Assembly: GCF_003050615.1 (NCBI RefSeq) | Contig: NZ_NWBU01000004.1 | Coordinates: 682,001 to 746,000, forward strand | Origin: Sphingomonas oleivorans | GTDB lineage: Bacteria; Pseudomonadota; Alphaproteobacteria; Sphingomonadales; Sphingomonadaceae | DNA: 64,000 nt | Direction: 5' to 3' | Part shown: positions 35,147 to 44,216 of the stretch, in pieces | Layout of the letters: every line of letters begins with the position of its first letter | How positions within the stretch are numbered: position 1 is the first letter of the stretch | Program-made: the position numbers and the translations under genes | Notes under the pieces: generated by a model | Seen by the model: the letters and a program-made list of their open reading frames with translations, nothing else | What the model was told of the DNA's origin: nothing | Database searches by the model: none

Positions 35147-36531
35147 CGCGCGATCTCGGCGGCGGAGAGCAGACGCGGCCCCTGTTCCAGCGCGACGGGG
35201 CGAATCCCGCCACGCGCATCGAGCAAGCCGACGCCGTCGAGCCAGGCCTCGAACTCGGGCGCCGGACGCAGCCCCAGCACATCGCGCACATAGAGCGCGT
35301 CGTGGAAGCTCGTGCTCTGATAGTTGAGCATGATGTCGTCCGCGCCGGGGATGCCCATCACGAAGCTCACCCCCGCCACACCGAGCAGCGTCAGCAGATT
35401 GTCCATGTCGTCCTGATCGGCCTCGGCATGGTTGGTGTAGCAGACGTCGCAGCCCATCGGCAGGCCCATCAGCTTGCCGCAGAAATGATCCTCGAGCGCG
35501 GCGCGAATGATCTGCTTGCCGTCATAAAGATATTCGGGGCCGATGAAGCCGACCACCGTGTTGACGAGAAACGGGCGGAAGACACGCGCCACGGCATAAG
35601 CGCGCGCTTCCAGCGTCTGCTGGTCGATGCCATGATGCGCATCGGCGGACAGCGCCGCGCCCTGCCCCGTCTCGAAATACATGACATTGTCGCCGATCGT
35701 GCCGCGGCCGAGCGACAGCGTCGCGTCATGCGCCTCGCGGAGCAAGGCGAGATCGATGCCGAAACCGCGGTTGGCGGCTTCGGTACCCGCGATCGACTGG
35801 AAGGTGAGATCGACCGGTGCGCCGTTCGTGATCGCGGCCATGGTGTTGGTGACATGGGTGAGCACGCAGCTCTGCGTCGGGATCGCGTAGCGCTCGCGCA
35901 GCTCGTCGATGAGCTGGAGAAGCACGGTCGCGCCCTCGATGCTGTCCGTTGCCGGATTGATGCCGATCACCGCATCGCCGCATCCCATCAGCAATCCGTC
36001 GAGGATGGATGCGGCAACACCGGCGGGATCGTCGGTCGGATGATTGGGCTGGAGCCTGACCGCGAGCCGCCCGGGCAATCCGATCGTGGTCCGGAAACGC
36101 GTGATGTTCCGGCATTTGCGCGCGACCGCGATCAGATCCTGATTGCGCATCAGCTTCGAGACGGCGGCGGCCATTTCAGGCGTCACGCCCGGCGCCACCG
36201 CGGCCAGCTCGGCCGCCCCGGCATCGACGGATAGCAGCCATTCGCGAAAGCCGCCGACGGTCAGATGGGCGATCGGCGCGAAGGCCGCCGCATCATGGCC
36301 ATCGGCGATCAGCCGCGTGACCTCATCCACCTCATAGGGGATCAGATGCTCGGCCAGGAAAGTGGCGAGCGGCAGATCGGCAAGCGCATATCGGGCGGCG
36401 ACGCGCTGCTCGGCGCTCTCCGCCGCCACCCCGGCCAGGGCATCGCCCGAGCGGAAGGGCGTGGCTGCTGCGAGCAGATGCGCGAGATCACGAAAGGCGT
36501 GGCGCGTGCCACCAACATCTGCCCGATACAT
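35143..36531 (-). CDS. eutB: Ethanolamine ammonia-lyase large subunit EutB
   Basis: 462 residues, full length for EutB. It begins in the typical FRDLAHLLAAATPFRSGDAL and VAARYALADLPLATFLAEHL. The middle contains GLPGRLAVRLQPNHPTDDPA, GCGDAVIGINPATDSIEGAT, and MYFETGQGAALSADAHHGID, the regions that form the substrate and cobalamin site. TNHAEADQDDMDNLLTLLGV follows. It needs adenosylcobalamin. It follows the S33 hydrolase by 32 bp in an operon that also contains a nitrilase-family amidase. Confidence 0.96.
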   Translation of the reverse strand: MYRADVGGTRHAFRDLAHLLAAATPFRSGDALAGVAAESAEQRVAARYALADLPLATFLAEHLIPYEVDEVTRLIADGHDAAAFAPIAHLTVGGFREWLLSVDAGAAELAAVAPGVTPEMAAAVSKLMRNQDLIAVARKCRNITRFRTTIGLPGRLAVRLQPNHPTDDPAGVAASILDGLLMGCGDAVIGINPATDSIEGATVLLQLIDELRERYAIPTQSCVLTHVTNTMAAITNGAPVDLTFQSIAGTEAANRGFGIDLALLREAHDATLSLGRGTIGDNVMYFETGQGAALSADAHHGIDQQTLEARAYAVARVFRPFLVNTVVGFIGPEYLYDGKQIIRAALEDHFCGKLMGLPMGCDVCYTNHAEADQDDMDNLLTLLGVAGVSFVMGIPGADDIMLNYQSTSFHDALYVRDVLGLRPAPEFEAWLDGVGLLDARGGIRPVALEQGPRLLSAAEIAR

Positions 36532-36563
36532 ATCCGCCTGCCTCGATCAGCCGCCGGCCATCC

Positions 36564-37439
36564 TCACAGGCCGGCCAGGAAGCCCGACAATGTCGCGAAA
36601 TAGGCTTCCGGTTCCTCATAAAAAGGCATGTGCGAGCTGTGGTCGAAGATCGCGATCCTCGAATTGGGCAGCGCCGCATGCATCTTGTACGAACAGGCCG
36701 GGGTCAATTCGTCATATTTACCCGCGATCACGAGGCAGGGCGCCTCGATCGCCGACATCGCCGGAACGCGGTTCCAGTCCTTCATATTGCCCGTATAGGT
36801 GAATTCGTTCGGCCCCTGCATCGTCATATAGGGCCCCATATTCCACTCCGCGAGCGACGCGGTCAGGCTTTCGGGCCACTCGGCAAGGCGGCAGACATGC
36901 CGGTAATTGAGCAGCGTGATCGCCGCCTGATATTCGGGATGGTCGATCGTGCCCGCCGCCTCACGCGCGATCATCATCGCCACGGTTTCGCTGCCCAGCG
37001 CGCCGCGCAGGCGATTAAGCTCGCTCACCAGATGCGGAATGTCGCAGGCGCCGTCGGCAATGATGTAGCTCGCCACCCGTTCGGGATAGGTCAGGCAATA
37101 TTCGGTGCCGAGCCAGCTCCCCCAGCTATGGCCGAGAAAATGGACACGCTCGGCGCCGACTGCGGCACGGACCTGATCCGCCTCGGCCACATAGCGCTCG
37201 AGCGTCCACAGCGAGGAATCGTCCGGACGATCCGAGGCGCCGCAGCCGAGCTGATCCCAGGCGACGACGCGGAAGCGGCCGTCCGCCAGCCGGGCATGTG
37301 GCTCGCGCAGATAGCGGCAGGGCAATCCCGGCCCGCCATTTGCGAGCAGCAGCGTCTCGGGGCCATCGCCGTGGATATAGACCACGACCTCATAACCCTC
37401 CGCCAGTTTGATGCGCCGGGTTTCCATGGGGATTGTCAT
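36564..37439 (-). CDS. S33-family alpha/beta hydrolase (proline iminopeptidase-like)
   Basis: 291 residues. Conserved residues: HxGGP-type LLLANGGPGLPCRYLREPHA, VVAWDQLGCGASDRPDD, the nucleophile in HFLGHSWGSWLGTEYCLTYP, the Asp in CLVIAGKYDELTPACSYKMH and the catalytic His in IAIFDHSSHMPFYEEPEAYF. S33 enzymes cleave N-terminal Pro peptides or related amides. The nitrilase stop overlaps this gene's start by 4 bp, and EutB follows. Cytoplasmic, since no signal peptide is seen. Confidence 0.9.
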   Translation of the reverse strand: MTIPMETRRIKLAEGYEVVVYIHGDGPETLLLANGGPGLPCRYLREPHARLADGRFRVVAWDQLGCGASDRPDDSSLWTLERYVAEADQVRAAVGAERVHFLGHSWGSWLGTEYCLTYPERVASYIIADGACDIPHLVSELNRLRGALGSETVAMMIAREAAGTIDHPEYQAAITLLNYRHVCRLAEWPESLTASLAEWNMGPYMTMQGPNEFTYTGNMKDWNRVPAMSAIEAPCLVIAGKYDELTPACSYKMHAALPNSRIAIFDHSSHMPFYEEPEAYFATLSGFLAGL

Positions 37440-38269
37440 AGCGATGCCTCCTCGATGAGCGCCCGGTCGCTCGAGAGCGACGGAATGGCGGCGCGGAAAC
37501 GGTCAACCTCCTCCAGGTCGAGCGTCGCGGCGATCAGCCCCGGCTCCTCCCCCGCATCGGCGATCACCCGACCCCAGGGATCGATGATCAGCGAATGGCC
37601 ATAGCTGCGGCGGCCGGGATGATTGTCGCCGCACTGGCCCGGCGCGACGACGAAACAGCCGGTCTCGATCGCGCGGGCACGAAGCAAGGCATGCCAGTGC
37701 AGCGGGCCGGTGAAGCTGCTGAACGCCGCCGGTACCGCGATGATGCGGGCGCCCCGCTTGGCGAGCCGGCGGTAGAGATAGGGAAAACGCATGTCGTAGC
37801 AGATGCTGAGGCCGATCCCGCCCCAGGGCGTATCTGCCACCACCGCCCGCTCGCCGGGGCGATAGAAGTCGGACTCGCGGATCGCCTCTCCGCCCGGCAG
37901 ATCGACGTCGAACAGATGGACCTTGTCATATTGCGCGGCGATCCGCCCCTGCGCATCGAACAAGACGGACCGGTTGACCGGCGTGCCGTCATCCGCGCGC
38001 ATCGACACCGATCCGGCGAGAATCCAGAGCGAAAGTTCGGCAGCCAGCGAACTCAGCCGCCGAAGCGCCTGATGCTCCGCCTCGCGCTCCGCATAGCCAT
38101 GGATATCGGACACGCCCGGCGCCAGGAAGTCGAACGCCTCGGGCAGGGTGACGAACTCCACACCATCTGCCGCTGCCGACCGGATCAGCGCTTCGGCCTG
38201 GACCAGATTGGCCGCGGGATCGGGAGTTGCGGTTGTTTGCGCGCAGGCGATGCGAAGGCTCGAGACCAT
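37436..38269 (-). CDS. Nitrilase-superfamily amidohydrolase
   Basis: 277 residues. The Glu-Lys-Cys triad is visible: Glu in FVTLPEAFDFLAPG, Lys in AQYDKVHLFDVDLPGGE, Cys in GLSICYDMRFPYLYRRLA. The Nit1/Nit2-like branch includes omega-amidase and deaminated glutathione amidase; the exact amide is unknown. Start MVSSLRIACAQTTATPDPAA lies behind AGGAAG. It is the first gene of the nitrilase, S33, eutB, eutC, oprB operon. A 21-bp palindromic GntR-like site lies 33-53 bp upstream. Confidence 0.9.
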   Translation of the reverse strand: MVSSLRIACAQTTATPDPAANLVQAEALIRSAAADGVEFVTLPEAFDFLAPGVSDIHGYAEREAEHQALRRLSSLAAELSLWILAGSVSMRADDGTPVNRSVLFDAQGRIAAQYDKVHLFDVDLPGGEAIRESDFYRPGERAVVADTPWGGIGLSICYDMRFPYLYRRLAKRGARIIAVPAAFSSFTGPLHWHALLRARAIETGCFVVAPGQCGDNHPGRRSYGHSLIIDPWGRVIADAGEEPGLIAATLDLEEVDRFRAAIPSLSSDRALIEEASL

Positions 38270-38301
38270 TTGAACTTCCTGGCTGAAATATAGTTTAGTT
38301 T

Positions 38302-38322
38302 ATTGGCTACTATTTTGGCACT
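38302..38322. promoter_or_regulatory. Probable GntR operator upstream of the nitrilase/eut operon
   Basis: ATTGGCTACTATTTTGGCA (38302-38320), plus CT, matches the site at 47324-47344, read on the opposite strand, at 19 of 21 positions. It lies in the 54-bp gap between the PepSY stop and the nitrilase start, ahead of an AT-rich promoter-like stretch. The half-sites TTGGCTA and TTTGGCA make a loose palindrome, as in FCD-type GntR operators. Confidence 0.52.
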
Positions 38323-38323
38323 G

Positions 38324-39397
38324 TCAACGGCGCGCGGGCCGCAACAGCCAGATTCCCAGCCCGAAACCGGCCGTCACGAGCAGCAGCAGACCAACCAGTG
38401 CAGCCAGGATGCGGCCCGGCACGCCGAGCCATTCGCCATTATGGACCGCAAACAGCGCATCAAGGACGGTATCGCCCCATGCCGCCTGCCGTGCATCGCG
38501 CTGCCACAGGACATTGCCATCCCGGCCGTCCACCGAAACCGCCGTGGTGCCGAATGTCGCGCGAAGCTCGCCGGGCTGGCGCATCTGCACGACGAAGTTG
38601 GCCGCGCCTGGCGCCGGCAGATCCAGCCGGACGAAATGTGCCTGCGGGTAGGCGAGCAGCGCCCGTGCCACCGCCCCGTCCGGGGACAGGCGGACAGGCG
38701 CATCGCTCCTGACGGTCGACGAAGCGGGTTGCGCCAGCCCGGCAGCGCCCAGCCACTGGCGCAGCTGCTTGGACCAGACCATCCCGGCACCGGTCATGGC
38801 GGACAGGGTCAGCGTCACCGCCACGATCAGCCCGGCGCTGCGATGGAGCACGTAAAGCTTCTGCCAGGGCTTGCCCGCGACGCGCGGCCATAGCGTCCGC
38901 TTCCACTGGCCCCGCCGGGGCCAGCCCAGCCAGACACCTATGAGCGCGGTCAAGAGCAGGAACAGGCCGCTCGCACCGACGAGCAGTTCCCCGTTATGAC
39001 CAAGCAGGAGCTGCTGATGCAGCACATAGATGAAGCGGATGATCCCCGTCCGGCTTGCCCCGCCATCGAGCGGCGTGGCCGACAATATCCGGGATGATTC
39101 CGCATCGACCGTCACGACATGCGGAACATCCCGAACATTCACGAAGACGCGCAGCGCACGCACGGGCATGTCCTGCACGACGACGCGCGTCACCCGGCCC
39201 GGCAGCGCCTCCTGCGCCGCGGCGATCGCCGGGCCGACGCGCACCGGCCCCGCGACGGGCGAGCCGGCGCCGATCCATGTCGTCTCGATCTCGCGATGGA
39301 AGACGAGGAGAAAGCCGGTCAGCGCCAGCAGCAGCCAGTGCAGCCCGAGCGCGAGCGCGGTCCAGCGATGGACCAATAGCCAGTGGCGACGCGCCAT
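38324..39397 (-). CDS. PepSY-associated transmembrane protein (PiuB-like)
   Basis: 357 residues. The N-terminal HRWTALALGLHWLLLALTGF and FLLVFHREIETTW form the first membrane helix with flanking His. Periplasmic PepSY segments are followed by LHQQLLLGHNGELLVGASGL, then helices at LFLLLTALIGVWLGWP, LHRSAGLIVAVTLTLSAMTG and ILAALVGLLLLVTAGFGLGI. PepSY_TM proteins (PiuB type) accompany siderophore receptors and may help reduce or release iron. It is the last gene of the TonB-receptor/ABC operon, 30 bp after the ATPase. Confidence 0.88.
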   Translation of the reverse strand: MARRHWLLVHRWTALALGLHWLLLALTGFLLVFHREIETTWIGAGSPVAGPVRVGPAIAAAQEALPGRVTRVVVQDMPVRALRVFVNVRDVPHVVTVDAESSRILSATPLDGGASRTGIIRFIYVLHQQLLLGHNGELLVGASGLFLLLTALIGVWLGWPRRGQWKRTLWPRVAGKPWQKLYVLHRSAGLIVAVTLTLSAMTGAGMVWSKQLRQWLGAAGLAQPASSTVRSDAPVRLSPDGAVARALLAYPQAHFVRLDLPAPGAANFVVQMRQPGELRATFGTTAVSVDGRDGNVLWQRDARQAAWGDTVLDALFAVHNGEWLGVPGRILAALVGLLLLVTAGFGLGIWLLRPARR

Positions 39398-39427
39398 CTC
39401 GACAGCCTAACGGTTCCGGTTTTGGGA

Positions 39428-40507
39428 TCAGGGCAGGACGACGACGGCATGCTCCGGCTCAAAGGTCGCATAGACTTCGGGCCGATCCAGCGAATCCTCG
39501 GTTTCCGCAGCGATGGAAGTGCCGCCTGCTTCAAGCGCATATTGATAGCGCGCACCAAGATAGCTGCGGCCGGTGATACGCCCCGTGAGCAGGTTGGTGT
39601 CGTTCGCGGCCGGGCGTGCCGCGGCCAGGCGAATATGCTCGGGCCGCACGGCGACCAGCACGTCGCTTCCCTCCTGCACCTCCGGCGCCCAGATCGTCCT
39701 GATCTGCAACCCGCCCTCGAGGATCACTTCGGCGCCGCCATCGCTGTTGCGGTGCTTCATCCGCCCGCGCAGGAAATTGCTCGATCCGATGAAGTCGGCG
39801 ACGAAGGCGCCCGAGGGACGGGTATAGACTTCCTGCGGCGAAGCGAGCTGCACCACCGAACCCTTGTTCATCACCGCGATACGATCGCTCATCGCGAGCG
39901 CCTCGATCTGGTCGTGGGTGACATAGATCGTCGTGATGTTGAGCCGCTTCTGAAGCTCCTTCAGCCAGTTGCGCGCGCGGATACGCAGCTTGGCGTCAAG
40001 ATTGGACAAGGGCTCGTCGAGCAGCAGCAGCGAAGGCTCGAAGACGAGCGTGCGCGCAAGCGCCACGCGCTGCTGCTGGCCGCCCGAAAGCTCGTGCGGA
40101 TAGCGCTTGGCATATCGATCCATCTCGACCAGCTCCAGCGCGGACATGATCCGACGCTGGCGCTCCGCGGCCCCCACCTTGCGGATGCGCAGGGGGAAGG
40201 CGAGATTGTCCATCACCGTCATGTGCGGCCAAAGCGCGTAGGATTGGAAAACCAGCCCGCAGTTGCGCTTTTCCGGCGGCACGAGGATGCCGCGATCCCC
40301 ATCGAAGAAAGTCTGGTTGCCGACCCGGATCACGCCGCCGGTGGGCGTGTCCAGCCCGGCGATCGCGAACAGCGTGGTCGATTTGCCGCAGCCGCTGGGC
40401 CCCAGCAGCGTCAGAAACTCGCCATCGGCAACGGTGAGGCTGATCCCATCAATGGCGCGGACGTCGCCGAAATGCTTGGCAAGATTTTCGATGATCAGTT
40501 CAGACAT
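39428..40507 (-). CDS. ABC transporter ATP-binding protein (ferric/polyamine type)
   Basis: 359 residues from ATG 40507. Walker A GPSGCGKSTTLFAIAG, signature ELSGGQQQRVALARTLVFEP, Walker B LLLLDEPLSNLDAKLRIRAR, and the His switch in VTHDQIEALAMSDRIAVM. A C-terminal TOBE region (VAVRPEHIRLAA, GRSYLGARYQYALEAGG) places it in the MalK/FbpC/PotA group, where sugar, ferric ion, polyamine or phosphonate importers belong. It overlaps the permease by 8 bp. Together with the lipoprotein it completes an importer. Confidence 0.93.
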   Translation of the reverse strand: MSELIIENLAKHFGDVRAIDGISLTVADGEFLTLLGPSGCGKSTTLFAIAGLDTPTGGVIRVGNQTFFDGDRGILVPPEKRNCGLVFQSYALWPHMTVMDNLAFPLRIRKVGAAERQRRIMSALELVEMDRYAKRYPHELSGGQQQRVALARTLVFEPSLLLLDEPLSNLDAKLRIRARNWLKELQKRLNITTIYVTHDQIEALAMSDRIAVMNKGSVVQLASPQEVYTRPSGAFVADFIGSSNFLRGRMKHRNSDGGAEVILEGGLQIRTIWAPEVQEGSDVLVAVRPEHIRLAAARPAANDTNLLTGRITGRSYLGARYQYALEAGGTSIAAETEDSLDRPEVYATFEPEHAVVVLP

Positions 40508-42221
40508 CCTGGTGACTCCGCAAGAGCAGGCGCGCGACGAAGACGAACAGCGCGGTAATGACGAGCTGGATGACAGACAAAGCTGCGACCGGCCCCGTAT
40601 CGCCATTGGCCCAGAAGGATAGCATCGTGGTGCCGATGATCTCGCTGCCCGGCGAGAAGAGGAAGACGGCCGAGCTATATTCCTTCAGGAAGGAGAGGAA
40701 GAGCAGCACATAGGCACCGAAAATGGCGGGCTTGAGCAGCGGCAGGACGATCATGCGCGACGTCGTCCACCAGTCGGCGCCGCAGGAACGAGCGCTCTTG
40801 TCGAGCTCCTGCCCGATCTGGAGCAGTGCCGGGGAGATCGCGCCGAATGCGGTCGGAATGCTGCGCATGGTGAAGGCCAGGACGAGGATCCAGATCGTTC
40901 CGTGGAGCAGATTGACCACCGGCAGCAGCAGCATCGCCCAGAACAGCCCGATGCCCGCCACAATCCCGGGAATGGCCCGAGGATAGAGCGCGACATATTC
41001 CAGCTGCCGACGCCAGCGGAATTCGGAACGGTGGACCACCAGCGTCACCAGCGCGACGAACGCGGTCGCGATTGCACCGCCCAGCGCCGAGATCAGCAGG
41101 CTGTTGGTGATCGAGCGGACATAGGCCGGATAAGCGAAGATCAGCGTGAAATTCTGCGTGGTCAGCAGATCGAACGGCGCCATCAGCGGCGTGAGGAAGG
41201 TCGTGACCGAGCGTAGCGCGATACCGGCCAGCGGGATTGCCAATATGGCGATATTATAGACCAGGAAGAAGGCGAAAAGCGGCCAGCGGGCGGGGCCAAG
41301 ATCGGCGAGCTTCTGGCGCTGCGCCTTGCCCTTGACGGTGACGAAGCGACCCGCCTTGCGCAGCAGCAGCCCCTGGAGGACGAGCAGCAGGGAGATGATC
41401 GCCAGCAATACCGCCGCAGCCGCGCCGAGCAGGCCGTAATCGGGGGTGATGCCGCCAAGCCCCTGGCTGTAGAGATAGGTGGTGAAGAATTCGAGCCCGA
41501 CCGGACGGCCGAACACCAGCGGCACCGAAAGCATCTCGAGCGAGCTGATGAAGGTGAGCAGCGCGCTATAGATGATCGCCGGGCGCATCAGCGGAATGGA
41601 GATCGACCAGATCACGCGGAGCGATCCCGCGCCCATCATGCGCCCCGCATCCTCGAGCGTCGCATCGATGCGCTTTGCCGAGCTGGCACAGAATAGATAG
41701 ACCAGCGGCGCAAGCCCGGTGCCCGCGACCACCGCCATGCCCGGAATGCTGTACAGATTCCACAGCGCGCTGCCAAACCATTGCTGGCTCAGCAATGTGA
41801 CATAGCCCGACGGGCCGTACATCATGAACCAGGAAAAGGCGATGACGAGCTGCGAAATGTACATCGGCCACAATGCCAGCGAACGCAGTATCCGGCGGCC
41901 GGGCAGATTGGTCCGTTCGAGGAAGATCGCGAATGCGACGCCCAGCACGCCCGCGACGAGCGTCGTCGACAAGGCCAGCAGCGCCGAATTCCAGATCACA
42001 TCATAGAAGCCGGCATCGCCAAACAGCCGGGCATAATTGTCCATCGTGAACAGCCCGCCCGCTTCGTAGAGCGGCCGGTCTACCAGCGATTGCCAGAGTA
42101 TCGGCGCCAGCGGCGCCGCCACCAGAATGACGGTGGCGACGCTCATGAGCGACTGGATGATCAGCGCCCGGGAGAAACGATCATCGCCTCCGGACAAAGT
42201 GGGCATCGGGATCGAGGCCAT
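40500..42221 (-). CDS. Fused two-domain ABC permease (FbpB/PhnU-type)
   Basis: 573 residues carrying two complete inner-membrane permease domains, about 12 helices. Both EAA loops are visible: LEDAGRMMGAGSLRVIWSIS, and LDKSARSCGADWWTTSRMIV. Such fused permeases are typical of FbpB (ferric iron) and of putrescine or 2-aminoethylphosphonate importers. It lies 23 bp after the substrate-binding lipoprotein gene and overlaps the ATPase by 8 bp. Confidence 0.93.
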   Translation of the reverse strand: MASIPMPTLSGGDDRFSRALIIQSLMSVATVILVAAPLAPILWQSLVDRPLYEAGGLFTMDNYARLFGDAGFYDVIWNSALLALSTTLVAGVLGVAFAIFLERTNLPGRRILRSLALWPMYISQLVIAFSWFMMYGPSGYVTLLSQQWFGSALWNLYSIPGMAVVAGTGLAPLVYLFCASSAKRIDATLEDAGRMMGAGSLRVIWSISIPLMRPAIIYSALLTFISSLEMLSVPLVFGRPVGLEFFTTYLYSQGLGGITPDYGLLGAAAAVLLAIISLLLVLQGLLLRKAGRFVTVKGKAQRQKLADLGPARWPLFAFFLVYNIAILAIPLAGIALRSVTTFLTPLMAPFDLLTTQNFTLIFAYPAYVRSITNSLLISALGGAIATAFVALVTLVVHRSEFRWRRQLEYVALYPRAIPGIVAGIGLFWAMLLLPVVNLLHGTIWILVLAFTMRSIPTAFGAISPALLQIGQELDKSARSCGADWWTTSRMIVLPLLKPAIFGAYVLLFLSFLKEYSSAVFLFSPGSEIIGTTMLSFWANGDTGPVAALSVIQLVITALFVFVARLLLRSHQDV

Positions 42222-42244
42222 GATCGGTCCTTCTCCGAGGGCGT

Positions 42245-43426
42245 TCAGCGCTTGGTCTTGAAGAGGGCGTTCCAGCGGGCGATGAACGGCTTATATTCCG
42301 TCACCATGGCCGGTTCGTAGCCGATACGGACCATATTCTGTTCGCCGCCGATCCGCTCGGCGATCGCGCCATAGGTGAGGAAGGGCACCTCGTTCGCCGC
42401 GACGTCCGGCCGATAGGGGGTCATGCCGCCTTGGCCGGCCGCGACCTGCCCTTCATGCGACAGCATATAATCGAGCATGAGCCGCGCCGAATTCGGGCTG
42501 CGCGCCGCCTTCGTTACCGCCATGCCGCGCAGCATCATCGGGGTCCCGTCCTTGGGCAGCGACCAGCCGAGGATGCGATCGCGACCCGGATCCTTCATGC
42601 GCGGGAAGACGGTGATGCCAGACGTGTAGAAAGCAGCCAGATATTCGCCGCCCATCACCTTGTCGAGCATGGTCGATCCGCCCGATTCCGGGCGGGTGAC
42701 GGGGCCGAGCTGCTCCATCAGCGACCAGCCGGACGGCTTGCCATGATCCACCACCGACCAGTGAATGGCATAGGCGAAGGAATGGCTCGACGCGTCATAG
42801 GTGGTCAGCCTGTTGCGGAACCGGGCCGGATCGGCCTTGGCCATCGCGGCGAGCTGCTTCGCGCTCTCGGGATATTCCGACGGCTTGAACAGCATCTTGT
42901 TGTAGATGATGATCATCGGGTCGGTCGCGAGCGTATAGAGGCCCGGGAAGGGGCGGCTCCAATCGGGCAGCTTGCTGCTTTCGGGGCTCACATATTCGGC
43001 CTGTTCATGGTTCGTGACGAAACGCTGCCAGGCATCGGGCGCGCCGCTGACGATCAGATCGGCGGTCTTCTTGTTGGCCGAAGTTTCCGAATAATAGCGC
43101 TCGAACGCCTCGCCCGGCCCGATATCCAGCGCGGAAACCTTCACCCAGGGATATTTTCTTTTGAATCCGTTCAATATCTCGCGCCAATTATATTCGGCGA
43201 TGTTGGAATAGACGAGAAGCTCCGGCTCTTTCTTCGAATCCTCGACCAGCTTGGCATAATCGGCCGGATAATAATCAGGATAGAGCGGCCCGGCCTGTTG
43301 CTGCGCAGTCGTCACCACATCGCCGGCCGCCTCATTTTCGGACGCGCCGCCGCTGCAGGCAGACAATGTCATTCCGGCTGCGGTAAGCGTGGCTATGGAG
43401 ACCCAACGGGCAAAAACACTCTTCAT
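42245..43426 (-). CDS. ABC transporter substrate-binding lipoprotein
   Basis: About 393 residues from ATG 43426. The signal peptide ends in a lipobox, MTLSACSGG, so the protein should be acylated at Cys and membrane-anchored rather than free in the periplasm. The mature region (LLVYSNIAEYNWREILNGFK, VSALDIGPGEAFERYYSETS, ADLIVSGAPDAWQRF) has the fold of FbpA/AfuA-type iron or 2-aminoethylphosphonate binding proteins. An ATG at 43435 is also possible. The aldolase stop is 19 bp upstream. Confidence 0.88.
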   Translation of the reverse strand: MKSVFARWVSIATLTAAGMTLSACSGGASENEAAGDVVTTAQQQAGPLYPDYYPADYAKLVEDSKKEPELLVYSNIAEYNWREILNGFKRKYPWVKVSALDIGPGEAFERYYSETSANKKTADLIVSGAPDAWQRFVTNHEQAEYVSPESSKLPDWSRPFPGLYTLATDPMIIIYNKMLFKPSEYPESAKQLAAMAKADPARFRNRLTTYDASSHSFAYAIHWSVVDHGKPSGWSLMEQLGPVTRPESGGSTMLDKVMGGEYLAAFYTSGITVFPRMKDPGRDRILGWSLPKDGTPMMLRGMAVTKAARSPNSARLMLDYMLSHEGQVAAGQGGMTPYRPDVAANEVPFLTYGAIAERIGGEQNMVRIGYEPAMVTEYKPFIARWNALFKTKR

Positions 43427-43445
43427 GGTTAGCATCTCCCTGTTA

Positions 43446-44216
43446 TCACGTCCGGAGTACGGGCCGCGCCATCTGCAGCCCCCCATCACGCAGTAATCCG
43501 ACATCGCTCGCGGCGGTAACGAAGGCATAGCCGCGATCGAACAGCGCCGCGGCGTCGTGGCCGGGCAGGGCCGCCCCGCCAAGCGCAATCCCCGCCTCCC
43601 GCGTGCGCCGCTCGGCTTCGTCGAGCAACTCGACGAAGGCAGACTCCGTATAACGGCCCATCAATCCGATGCTCGCCGACAGATCGAGCGGACCGATGAA
43701 GAACATGTCGACATTGGCGACACGCGCGAGCTCGGGGATCGCCGCGACGCCGGCCGCGGACTCGATCATCGCGATGACGAGCAGTTCCTTGTCGGCATTT
43801 GCCGCATAAAGGTCGCCATCCAGCCCCCAGCGCGCGGCACGCGACACGGTGAAGTGCGCGCCGCGCTTGCCGAGCGGCGGATAGAGCGCCGCCGCCACCA
43901 GCCGCTCCAGCGTGTCGGCGTCCTCGACATTTGCGGCGACGATGCCGTCCGCGCCGGAATCGAGCGCTTGCTTGACGGGGGCCGCGATATTGTCCCCCAG
44001 ACGCACCAGCGTCGTGACGGGCGAGGGAGCGATGGCACGGAGCTGATCGACGGCGGTTTCGAGCCCGCCGGGGGAATGTTCATGATCGATCAGCAGCGCA
44101 TCATAGCCGCAATGCGACAATATTTCCGCGGCGGTCGGGCTGCCCATGAACAGCCAGCAGCCGATCGAGCGCTCGCCTGCCCGCAGGCGCTGCTTGAGGC
44201 GGTTTGGCCTAAGCAT
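43446..44216 (-). CDS. HpcH/HpaI family aldolase/citrate lyase-like
   Basis: 256 residues. Class II pyruvate aldolase features: IGCWLFMGSPTAAEILSHCG, ALLIDHEHSPGGLETAVDQL with catalytic His, VRLGDNIAAPVKQALDSGAD, metal ligand Glu in VIAMIESAAGVAAIPELARV, and Asp in DMFFIGPLDLSASIGLMG. These enzymes split 4-hydroxy-2-oxo acids or related 2-keto acids. In this operon it would process a carboxylic acid freed by the adjacent hydrolase. Its start overlaps the hydrolase stop by 8 bp. Confidence 0.9.
   Translation of the reverse strand: MLRPNRLKQRLRAGERSIGCWLFMGSPTAAEILSHCGYDALLIDHEHSPGGLETAVDQLRAIAPSPVTTLVRLGDNIAAPVKQALDSGADGIVAANVEDADTLERLVAAALYPPLGKRGAHFTVSRAARWGLDGDLYAANADKELLVIAMIESAAGVAAIPELARVANVDMFFIGPLDLSASIGLMGRYTESAFVELLDEAERRTREAGIALGGAALPGHDAAALFDRGYAFVTAASDVGLLRDGGLQMARPVLRT

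Noticed and set aside
36532-36600. Cobalamin riboswitch upstream of eutB
   Set aside because: The space before eutB is only 32 bp and is part of an operon; no B12-box-like structure is present.
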